Assembly: GCA_965205045.1 (NCBI GenBank)
Contig: OZ242031.1
Location: 3,224,001-3,288,000, forward strand
Origin: UBA6522 sp965205045
Lineage (GTDB): Bacteria > Pseudomonadota > Gammaproteobacteria > Steroidobacterales > Rariloculaceae
Direction of reading: 5' to 3'
DNA length: 64,000 bases
Numbering within the stretch: position 1 is the first letter of the stretch; every line of letters begins with the position of its first letter. This document shows, in pieces, positions 47,736 through 55,127 of this stretch. The translations under genes were made by a program, and so were the position numbers. Under the pieces are notes generated by a model that was not told the DNA's origin, made no database searches, and worked only from the letters and a program-made list of their open reading frames with translations.

Positions 47736-48542
47736 ATGAGCTGGTGGACCACGTTGTTGGGCGGCGCGTTCGGCTACATGATCGGTGGGCCGATCGGTGC
47801 GTTCATCGGCGCGAGCATCGGGAGTTCCCTCGGGGGCGCCAGGCGGCACTATCGGACCGGTCCGCAGCCTGAGTATCGGCGTTTTGAAACCGGTCCGCCG
47901 CCCGGCTACCGGCGTGAGCGGGCCCAGTTGGCCTTCTTCGCGGCCACGTTCGGCGTCATGGGGCATGTGGCGAAGGCGGACGGGCGCGTTTCGCCGGAGG
48001 AGATTCGTCTCGCCAACCGGGTGATGGACCAGTTGGGGCTCCGTGGGGAACAGCGTCAGGCTGCCCGGGCCCTGTTCAACAAGGGCAGGTCGCGGAGTTT
48101 TGCGCTGGATGACGTCATCGACCAGCTTCGCTCGGAGTGCTTGCGCGGGACAAACATTCGCCGCATGTTCCTGGAGATCCAGTTCCAGGCGGCCTGGGCG
48201 GACGGCGACATCCATCCCGAAGAACGCCGTGTTCTGCGCCGCATTGCCATGCGCCTGGGGCTGTCCGAAGCGGACTTCATTCAGCTTGAGCGCATGATGA
48301 GTTCCGGTGTCCGCTCGAGCAGCGACGGGCCGACTCTCGACGACGCCTACGAAACCCTGGGGGTATCGCACGACGCGCCGGACGATGAGGTGAAGCGAGC
48401 CTACCGGCGCCTCATGAGCCGCCACCACCCGGACAAGCTGGCCGCAAAGGGCCTGCCGGATGAAATGATGCGGGCGGCGACGGAACGCACCCAGCAGATC
48501 AAGGCGGCGTGGGATACCGTGAAGTCGGCGAGGGCGGCCTGA
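47736..48542 (+). CDS. djlA: Co-chaperone DjlA
   Basis: This 268-aa membrane-anchored J-protein has a glycine-rich N-terminal helix (LLGGAFGYMIGGPIGAFIG), a TerB-like central domain (VMGHVAKADGRVSPEEI, AAWADGDIHPEERRVL) and a C-terminal J domain with HHPDKLA. It stimulates DnaK at the inner membrane. It is divergent from csiV, sharing a 178-nt intergenic region. Confidence 0.93.
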   Translation: MSWWTTLLGGAFGYMIGGPIGAFIGASIGSSLGGARRHYRTGPQPEYRRFETGPPPGYRRERAQLAFFAATFGVMGHVAKADGRVSPEEIRLANRVMDQLGLRGEQRQAARALFNKGRSRSFALDDVIDQLRSECLRGTNIRRMFLEIQFQAAWADGDIHPEERRVLRRIAMRLGLSEADFIQLERMMSSGVRSSSDGPTLDDAYETLGVSHDAPDDEVKRAYRRLMSRHHPDKLAAKGLPDEMMRAATERTQQIKAAWDTVKSARAA

Positions 48543-48722
48543 ACCGGGCAAGACCACGACCCCGCGAATCGTGCGAAAACACCGCCGCGCGAATCGGATG
48601 AAACCGCCGGCGCATGAGGTCCGGCTTATGGACCACATAAGAAATTCGTATTGAGCAGACTGCAACGGGGCGACTACATTGGTTGTCCAAAGCGACAAAC
48701 AGGAAGTCTCAAGAGGCTCGAT

Positions 48723-49642
48723 ATGAATTCGATGGTTCGAATCTCGTTTTTTTCGGAATCGCGCTTGTTCTTTCGGCAAGGCTCGCATCGGCAGATCCGT
48801 ACGTGTCGATAGGGCTGACCTTCGCAACCGACGAAATAGGCGCCAGCACGAGTGGGATCAACCATCCTACGCGCTGTGACAGCGTGCTCTATACCGATCC
48901 GTCAATGGCCTCGGATGACGCGGCGTGTACGGACAACACCGTACGTACGTTTCTCAGCGATGCGTTTGACCTGGGCGGCGCGTTCGCGGGTTCCGCGAGC
49001 CTCGGTTACGACTGGGATCGGCTGCGGATCGAGGCCGAGTTCCTGAGCCGTGCGCATGAAGGCGGAGTCGCAGTGCTGACCGGCGCCGTCGACAACCCCG
49101 CCTTGCAGGGCAAGGCAACCGAGTGGAGTCCGGACGATCCTCCCTATCAACAGGTCTCGGATTTCAGGTCGAGCCAACTCTTTCTGAATGTTTTCTACGA
49201 CTTCGAAACCGGTTCCGCCTGGTCTCCCTATGTCGGGGTTGGCGCCGGGCTCGCACGCGTGCAGTCGCACTATCGGGCGTCCTTTGTGCGTCGCACGCTC
49301 GCGGACGGTTACGTGGAGGCAGTGGGCGGTGATCCCGGCCAACCGGCAGACTGGCAGATAGCCGCCGCAGGTTCGTCCAGCGTCCTGAATACCATGGTGA
49401 GCGACGAGGTGTTCGGCTACCAGGTCATCGCCGGGGTGGAGCGCGGACTGACCGACAGCACTTCCTTGTTTCTGACCCTGCGGTGGAGTGACATCGATGA
49501 CGCGAGTGACGAGGACGTCTGGGATACGATCCGCAGCCATCGTCCCGTCCAGGCGGACGGCGTGACACCATTCACCGGAATCCAGGACCTGACCGACATC
49601 GGTGGTCTGTCCGCGACGGTGGGACTGAGGTACGAGTTTTGA
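48723..49642 (+). pseudogene. Outer-membrane beta-barrel protein with frameshifted signal peptide
   Basis: From about 48750 the frame encodes a barrel: DPYVSIGLTFATDE, GSASLGYDWDRLRIEAEFL, FLNVFYDF, YVGVGAGLA and a C-terminal ATVGLRYEF. The proper start, ATG 48723 with AAGAGG upstream, is in another frame. With one more T in the 7-T tract at 48747-48753 it would read MNSMVRISFFFGIALVLSARLASA-D, a perfect signal peptide. Upstream of the tract, the barrel's frame offers only TTG 48683 and a poor leader. This is either phase variation by slippage or a homopolymer error. The barrel resembles surface-exposed Opa/OmpA-like porins. Confidence 0.75.
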
Positions 49643-51892
49643 TTATCGGATTGCCACGACCCTGGACCGAGCGCTGTCCGCACCCACGATTTCTCCGATG
49701 ACCGCCGTATCGGAGTAGCCTTGAGTCTTCAGCTCGGCTACGCAGTCTCGGACGCTCTCCCGCGGCACGCCCGCAAGCAGACCGCCGGCGGTCTGGGGAT
49801 CGAAGAGCAGGGAAAATTCGGCTCGTTTCCGTTGCTCGTCGGTGGCCGCGACCTGAGCGGCGAAGCGCTCGTTCTTGGGCTGCAAGGTTGAAAGGATGCC
49901 CGTCTCGACAGTTTCGAGTGCGCCCGGGAGAAGGGGCAGCGTGTCGAGATCGACGAGCGCGCCCAGGGGACCGTCGCCGAGCATCTCCAGGAGATGGCCG
50001 GCCAGCCCGAAGCCTGTGATGTCGGTGCAGGCATGGGCGCCGTGTTTTCCGAGAGTCTCTCCGGCGTTTCTGCAGGAAACGAGCATGGAATCGATAGCCT
50101 CTTGAAGCCATCGACCCTGAACCCTGCCGCGCATGTCGGCCGCGAGCAGTGTTCCGGTACCCACCGGCTTGGTCAGCACCAGCAAGTCGCCCGGTTGCAG
50201 GGTCGCCTTGCGCAGCGCCCGGTCCGGTTCGATCAGTCCGGTGACCGTGAATCCCAGGGTCAACTCAGCGCCTTCACCCGTATGGCCTCCCACCAGCGCA
50301 ACGCCCTCCCGGTCAAAGACATGCAGGGCGCCGAGCAGCATCTGCCTGAGTTCGTCCACCAGTTTGCCTTCCGGCCACACCGGCAGCGTCGCCATGGTCA
50401 TGGCCGCCTGGGGTTCCGCACCCATGGCGTAGACATCGCCCAGGCAGTGGTTGGCAGTGATGCGCCCGAAGAGCCAGGGGTCGTCGATCATTGGCCGGAA
50501 GCCGTCCACCGAGAGCACCGAGAGCCTGTCGGGTGGAACGGCGATCATCGCCGCGTCGTCCGGTGCATCCAGTCCGACGACCACGTCATCCCTGGACGCG
50601 GTGCGGATATCCGCCAGCGCAGCCGCCAGCACATCGGCACTGACTTTCGCGCCGCAGCCCCCGCAACGCATGGGATCGCCGGTGTCGTCTTCGATTGCGG
50701 GATCACGCAGCGGCGCTGGGATCTCGGGTGTCTCGTCCCCCGGTTCCATTTCGGGAAGAACCTTGTACTTCTCCATGAATCGCGAGTCAATCCAGTCCTT
50801 CCAATGCCATACCCAGCGCCCCTCGGCGGACCAGGGGCCACGCGAGGCCACCGCGTAACGGTTCCCTGTACTGACCAACTTGAGGAACCGTCGCTGGGGC
50901 CGATACCGGATCAGGGTCTTCTTCAAGAGGTACCGGCGCAGGTTTTCGGTCAGCGGCCGCCCCTGGCGTACGGCGAATACTCCTGCCTTGGGGCGAGGGT
51001 TGTTTGCCATGGCCACCACGTCGCCGGCACCGAAGATACTATCGTGGGATGGCGACTGGAGATGGTCGTTGACGAGCATGAATCCCTGCTCGTCAACCTG
51101 GATGCCCGAACTGCTTAGCCACGGGGGCGCATCGGCCTGCGTGACCCAGAGAATCTCGTGGAACCGAAACTCGCGTCCCGCGCTGTCGACCAGCGTGTTG
51201 GGCCTGACCTGCGTCACCCGCGTGCCGGCGTGCACCTCGATGCCTCGCTCGGCAAGAATCCGCCTGAACCGCCTGACCACGCTCTTCGGATGCTCCTGAA
51301 GAATCTCCTCGTCGGCGGTCAGGAGTTCCAGCGCAAGCCCCTCCGGCGGGTTCGGCTGTGTCGTCAGCGCATGATGGACCGCGAGACACAATTCGACCCC
51401 GCCGGTGCCGCCGCCGACCACGCCGATCCGTGCACCGGGGCCATACTCGCCGATGCGCTCCCGCAGCCATTCCCATTGCCCGAGGAACCGATTGATGGGC
51501 TTGACGGGTACCGCGTGGTCCCCCGCGCCGTCGACGCTGTGGGTCGCGGGCGTCGAACCGGTATTGATGGACAATACGTCGTAACGGACGGTTGGCCTGT
51601 CCGACATCGACACCGTCCGCCCGACCGGGTCAATTTCCGTGACTTCATCGTGAAAGAACCGCGCGCCAGCAAACCTGGCCAGCGGTACCAGGTCAATATG
51701 GGCCTGATCAAACGAATAGTGGCCGGCGATCAGCCCTGGCAGCATCCCCGAATAGGCGGTCTCGATGTCGCGGCTGATCAGCGTAAGCCGCACCCCCGGG
51801 ATCGGCCGCATCCCGAACGACTTCAGAACGGCAATGTGGCTGTGGCCGCCCCCCAGCAGGACCAGGTCTTTGATGACCGGTACCGTCTGCAT
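49643..51892 (-). CDS. selD: NADH dehydrogenase-like / selenophosphate synthase fusion
   Basis: This is a 749-aa fusion. Residues 1-370 are an NDH-2-like FAD oxidoreductase (DLVLLGGGHSHIAVL, VGVVGGGTGG-like core, IFGAGDVVAMANNPRPKAGVFAVRQG). Residues about 400-749 are SelD (GGCGAKVSADVLAAAL, SVDGFRPMIDDPWLFGRITANHCLGDVYAMG, VGGHTGEGAELTLGF, HACTDITGFGLAGHLLEM, DPQTAGGLLAGV). SelD makes selenophosphate from selenide and ATP. The fused flavoprotein may reduce the selenium substrate (inference). The neighbouring selenoprotein gene shows why selenophosphate is needed. Confidence 0.93.
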   Translation of the reverse strand: MQTVPVIKDLVLLGGGHSHIAVLKSFGMRPIPGVRLTLISRDIETAYSGMLPGLIAGHYSFDQAHIDLVPLARFAGARFFHDEVTEIDPVGRTVSMSDRPTVRYDVLSINTGSTPATHSVDGAGDHAVPVKPINRFLGQWEWLRERIGEYGPGARIGVVGGGTGGVELCLAVHHALTTQPNPPEGLALELLTADEEILQEHPKSVVRRFRRILAERGIEVHAGTRVTQVRPNTLVDSAGREFRFHEILWVTQADAPPWLSSSGIQVDEQGFMLVNDHLQSPSHDSIFGAGDVVAMANNPRPKAGVFAVRQGRPLTENLRRYLLKKTLIRYRPQRRFLKLVSTGNRYAVASRGPWSAEGRWVWHWKDWIDSRFMEKYKVLPEMEPGDETPEIPAPLRDPAIEDDTGDPMRCGGCGAKVSADVLAAALADIRTASRDDVVVGLDAPDDAAMIAVPPDRLSVLSVDGFRPMIDDPWLFGRITANHCLGDVYAMGAEPQAAMTMATLPVWPEGKLVDELRQMLLGALHVFDREGVALVGGHTGEGAELTLGFTVTGLIEPDRALRKATLQPGDLLVLTKPVGTGTLLAADMRGRVQGRWLQEAIDSMLVSCRNAGETLGKHGAHACTDITGFGLAGHLLEMLGDGPLGALVDLDTLPLLPGALETVETGILSTLQPKNERFAAQVAATDEQRKRAEFSLLFDPQTAGGLLAGVPRESVRDCVAELKTQGYSDTAVIGEIVGADSARSRVVAIR

Positions 51893-51998
51893 CGAATCAA
51901 GGCGCGCCGCTCATGGTGCGCCGAATATACATCGCGAGTCTCGGGGGCGACAGCTTGGGCGGGAAGTGCAGGTTGCCGGGGGTGCGGTGCTGCTCGTT

Positions 51999-52046
51999 AA
52001 GTGACCCCTCAAGTCACCCCTCAAGTCACCCCTCAAGTCGCCCCTC
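51999..52046. repeat. Four tandem 12-bp repeats
   Basis: The unit aagtcacccctc (one variant base in copies 1 and 4) is repeated four times between the selD fusion start and the truncated hepT gene. It could expand or contract. No gene spans it. Confidence 0.85.
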
Positions 52047-52095
52047 AAGTTCGACCTTTACAGGCAATATCGGGCGAGAAGTCCCGGCGCGACCT

Positions 52096-52239
52096 TCAAG
52101 CAGCGCTCGACATCATCAGGATGTCCTGCGCGTCCGGGTCTTCGGTCAGTCCGTCCAGTGTCGCCGGCGTCTTTTCCTGGACGCGTATCACGCACCGGCG
52201 CAGGGACTTCAGCTTCTCGCTGACGATCACTGCGTCCAT
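52096..52239 (-). pseudogene. hepT: HepT-like toxin, truncated to N-terminal 47 residues
   Basis: ATG 52239 overlaps the mntA end, the standard mntA-hepT arrangement. The product reads VSEKLKSLRRCVIRVQEKTPATLDGLTEDPDAQDILM, the HepT N-terminal helices, then ends at 52096. Full HepT is about 135-145 aa, and the missing part holds the RNase RX4-6XY motif and the modification site. The toxin is therefore presumably dead. Confidence 0.8.
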
Positions 52240-52613
52240 TCGGCTTGCCTCTCGGCCAGGATTCGCTGCCGGAGCGGAAGGAAGTCGGCGCTGTCGATGA
52301 GGTGTCTGGTGAGCAACTCGGCGTAGGTACGATCATCCCCCAGAAGCCTCCGCCCCTTGAACACCTGTCCGAGTATGGGTTGTGGTGCGTGATAGATGTC
52401 GACGACATCGACTGGACAACCGAATTCGCTGCTGATCGCTTCCACGAGTTCGCGAACCGTCGCGCCGGACAGCGGTTTCTCCGCCAGCAGCGCGAGGTCG
52501 ATGTCACTTTCCGAACCGGGATGGCCTCGAGCGTGAGAACCGAACAACATCGCCAGGCGAATGCCTGGGTACTGGCTCAGGATGCGGATCAGTCGGGCGT
52601 CGATTGCGCGCAT
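52227..52613 (-). CDS. mntA: MntA-like nucleotidyltransferase antitoxin
   Basis: This 128-aa minimal nucleotidyltransferase has LFGSHARGHPGSESDIDLAL (GS...DxD) and the second acidic strand DVVDIYHA. MntA proteins neutralise HepT by adding AMP to a tyrosine. Its partner downstream is truncated, so this is a leftover antitoxin. Mobile type VII-type TA loci like this often mark exchanged DNA. Confidence 0.88.
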   Translation of the reverse strand: MRAIDARLIRILSQYPGIRLAMLFGSHARGHPGSESDIDLALLAEKPLSGATVRELVEAISSEFGCPVDVVDIYHAPQPILGQVFKGRRLLGDDRTYAELLTRHLIDSADFLPLRQRILAERQAEWTQ

Positions 52614-52836
52614 ACCCGCATTGTGGCCCGGTATTGTCGGAAGCTCAATGCGAATTGGTGTTGGCGGGTACGGGCAGCCCGAAGGGCCGAGCCCATTCTC
52701 CGAAGCTCATTGTGAATCGGGGCGAGCGGGAGCTGTCAATCCGGCGCGGCCGCACCGCGTCGCCAAGGCAGGGCGAGCAACATTGAGGCGTCCCGGCGCG
52801 GCTCGGACGCCGCCGCCATATCGGCCCCGGCGTCGG

Positions 52837-53907
52837 TCAGCCCTCGTGGCGAATGCCCTCCGGCGCCCGTACCCGGTCGTTGGGCAGTACGTCGAAATGC
52901 AGCGTGAACTGGAAGTCGTCCGGCGGGTAGCAGATCTCGTCGTCGCAGGTCTGGTAGCTCAGCACGACATCCATCGCAACGGAATCTTCCTGGTACGCCG
53001 GCGACAAGGACACTTCACGCGTCAATCGGGCCGTTCCGTAATAGACCGGCACGCTCTCGTCGATGGGTTCCAGGTAGAGGATTTCGTGGTCCGGGAGTTC
53101 CAGCGCGCCCTGCAGCACGTGTTCGGTTTCGACGATGTTCAGGTCGGCGGCTACGTAGTCCGAGCCCGGTGCATAGAGATGCATGCGTTCCGGCAGAACG
53201 ATGTCCGCCACCAGCAGGACGGTATTTCCAGGCTGGATCTGGTCCTGTGACGCGTAGGCCGCGAAGTCGAACTGCGGCATCTGCACTTCGGTTCGGCGGC
53301 CTCCGTCGGCGCCGAACGTCTTCATGAGTACAGTCTGTGCGGTAGGCCGGATGCGGTGGCTGTCCTCGAACCACTTGTCCTGCACGATGCCGTCCGTGTC
53401 GACGATGTAGGTACCGGGGAACGCCATGCCGTCCGTGCGGCTGCCGGGTTCCGGATTCGGATTGCGGATACCGTAGGCCTCGATAATCTCGGAGTCCGGA
53501 TCGGCCAGCGTGGAGTAGCGGAATCCGCCCATCCGGTCAGCGAAACTATTCAGGATTTCGACGGTGTCGTAGCTGATTGCAACCACCCCCAGGCCGGCGG
53601 CGGTGTAATCGTCCAATGATGCTTCCAACTGCACGAGCTGGGTCTTGCAGAAGGGTCACCAGTCGGCCGAACGGTGAAATACCACCATGGCGCCGTTCGG
53701 ACCCATCACGTCATCCAGGCTGACCCGATTGCCGTTCTGGTCGTAGGCGGAAAAATCGGGAATGCGTTCGCCGATTTCGGGGCCGCTGACCATGCCCCGG
53801 CTGCCTGCCGGAATGTCGGTCAGGAAATTCTGCGCGAGCGCCGAAGCGGCGAGTGTGGATGAGACCAGCGCCAGGAGGGCTGCGCGAATCGAGGGAGAGT
53901 TGAACAT
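52837..53907 (-). CDS. Peroxiredoxin-like selenoprotein with C-terminal DsbD-alpha-like domain
   Basis: One 356-aa gene is read through an in-frame UGA at 53658-53656. Residues 1-25 are a signal peptide (AALLALVSSTLAASALAQ). The redoxin domain has IPDFSAYDQNGNRVSL, VVFHRSADW-U-PFCKTQLVQLE and VVAISYDTVEIL. Selenocysteine at the peroxidatic position, followed by PFC, is the pattern of AhpC/TSA-like selenoproteins. From about residue 220, a DsbD N-terminal-like domain ends YQTCDDEICYPPDDF. It would detoxify peroxides or exchange thiols in the periplasm. The selD gene 1 kb away supports selenocysteine rather than a nonsense mutation. Confidence 0.85.
53622..53653 (-). promoter_or_regulatory. Candidate bacterial SECIS hairpin
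   Basis: Directly after the UGA, CUGCA (53650-53646) can pair with UGCAG (53633-53629) around a 12-nt loop, extended by CUU/AAG across a bulge. Position relative to the UGA fits bacterial SECIS elements, which lie within the coding region just downstream. The stem is short, so the call is tentative. Confidence 0.35.
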
Positions 53908-54043
53908 GCTGTCACTTCCGCTGGAAACGTTCCGGCAGTCTACGCTTCAATTGCGGGCGCGATCAAGGCGGCTCCAGAGGATGCGTTTGCGATACTCGGC
54001 GGAATCGGCTTCGGGAGCCTCGTCGGTCTGAGGCGAAGCCTCG

Positions 54044-55072
54044 CTAATCGGTTGCCTCCACAAGACACTCGTACGGATCCACCGTCGCGCCGGGAATCCA
54101 TAGCCAGTTCTTGTCGAGGGTGACGGGTTCGGTAAAGATTTCAGGGTTGGTTACCGTAATCTCATAGTCCAGCCGCCTGCCGTCGTTGCTGGGCGTAAAG
54201 CGCTCCACGAATACGCTGTCCTCGGAGTTCGGGACGCCGGTCATGTCGGTGTAGGGCCATGTGCTGCCTGTCGTTTCAACGACCAGCGTATCCCCATCCC
54301 AACGCCCCACCGAAGTGCCCAACAGGGAGGGCTCCATGTCCGCCAGCTCGGCGCCCATGTGGATTTCCCGTACGATGTCGCCTTCCTCCATCCTGAGATA
54401 GATGACGCCGTCGCCCTGTTCGAACTCCATCGGGTAGGGCTGTTCCATGATGGTCGGCATGCCCTTGGCGATGCAGGTGCCGATGATGGGATTGCCGTAC
54501 ATGTCGTAGCCCGCTCTTTCGGCCTGGGCCGCTTCGGTCAGGGGAAATACGGCCCCATCGAAAATCAAGGCATCCGGAACGTCCGCCAGCGACGTGCTCC
54601 AGACGTGAAAGATGTCGTCGGGCGCATCCTCATCCGCGAAATCCGCCTCCGACGCCAGCCAGACGGCTGAAGACCCCGCCGTGTCCTCCGTGGACCAACG
54701 CCGTTGCCCGCCCGGCCACAGGATGATCTCCGACCTGCCCTCGATCAGCATGTTGGTGAGGAAGATGCGCGTGCTCCCGTCCCTCGGAGGCCAACCGGCC
54801 ACGGTGACCACGTCGCCCGCCCGGACCGAGTCCGCATCGAGATCCATTCTTCGCAGGATGCTGATCGCGTTCGCTTCGACCTCCCACGAAACGCCGTCCG
54901 CCGTCAGTTCGAACGTCGCGTGGGGATTCCGCCAATTCACGGCGGTGACGACGCCTTCGGCCTCGACGGTCCGGGACGCGTCAAAGTAGATGAAGGGAGA
55001 ATGGTGCGCCTTGGCAAGTGCCGGTGTGCAGACGATCAGTGCTGCAAGCAATGTGTGAAGGGTCGTTTTCAT
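54044..55072 (-). CDS. DUF6152-like exported protein (long form)
   Basis: This 342-aa protein starts at ATG 55072 (an ATG three codons earlier is possible), with a signal peptide (TLHTLLAALIVCTPALAKA). HHSPFIYFDASRTVEAEGVVTAVNWRNPHATFEL matches the DUF6152 pattern. The C-terminal half (ILWPGGQRRWS, GDIVREIHMG, GRWDGDTLVVETTG, RLDYEITVTNPEIFTEPVTLDKNW) is the module common beside molybdenum hydroxylases and TonB receptors in marine bacteria. Function unknown. It follows the xanthine dehydrogenase-family gene on the same strand with a 55-nt gap. Confidence 0.8.
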   Translation of the reverse strand: MKTTLHTLLAALIVCTPALAKAHHSPFIYFDASRTVEAEGVVTAVNWRNPHATFELTADGVSWEVEANAISILRRMDLDADSVRAGDVVTVAGWPPRDGSTRIFLTNMLIEGRSEIILWPGGQRRWSTEDTAGSSAVWLASEADFADEDAPDDIFHVWSTSLADVPDALIFDGAVFPLTEAAQAERAGYDMYGNPIIGTCIAKGMPTIMEQPYPMEFEQGDGVIYLRMEEGDIVREIHMGAELADMEPSLLGTSVGRWDGDTLVVETTGSTWPYTDMTGVPNSEDSVFVERFTPSNDGRRLDYEITVTNPEIFTEPVTLDKNWLWIPGATVDPYECLVEATD

Positions 55073-55127
55073 GGCGTGCAAACGGATTCCGTTCGTGCGT
55101 GCGTCCTGATTTTGGTCGAGCGTGGCG

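Noticed and set aside
53656..53907. Separate short thioredoxin-fold fragment ended by a stop
   Set aside because: The stop is a UGA at the redox position and the protein continues in the same frame, so it was merged as a selenoprotein.
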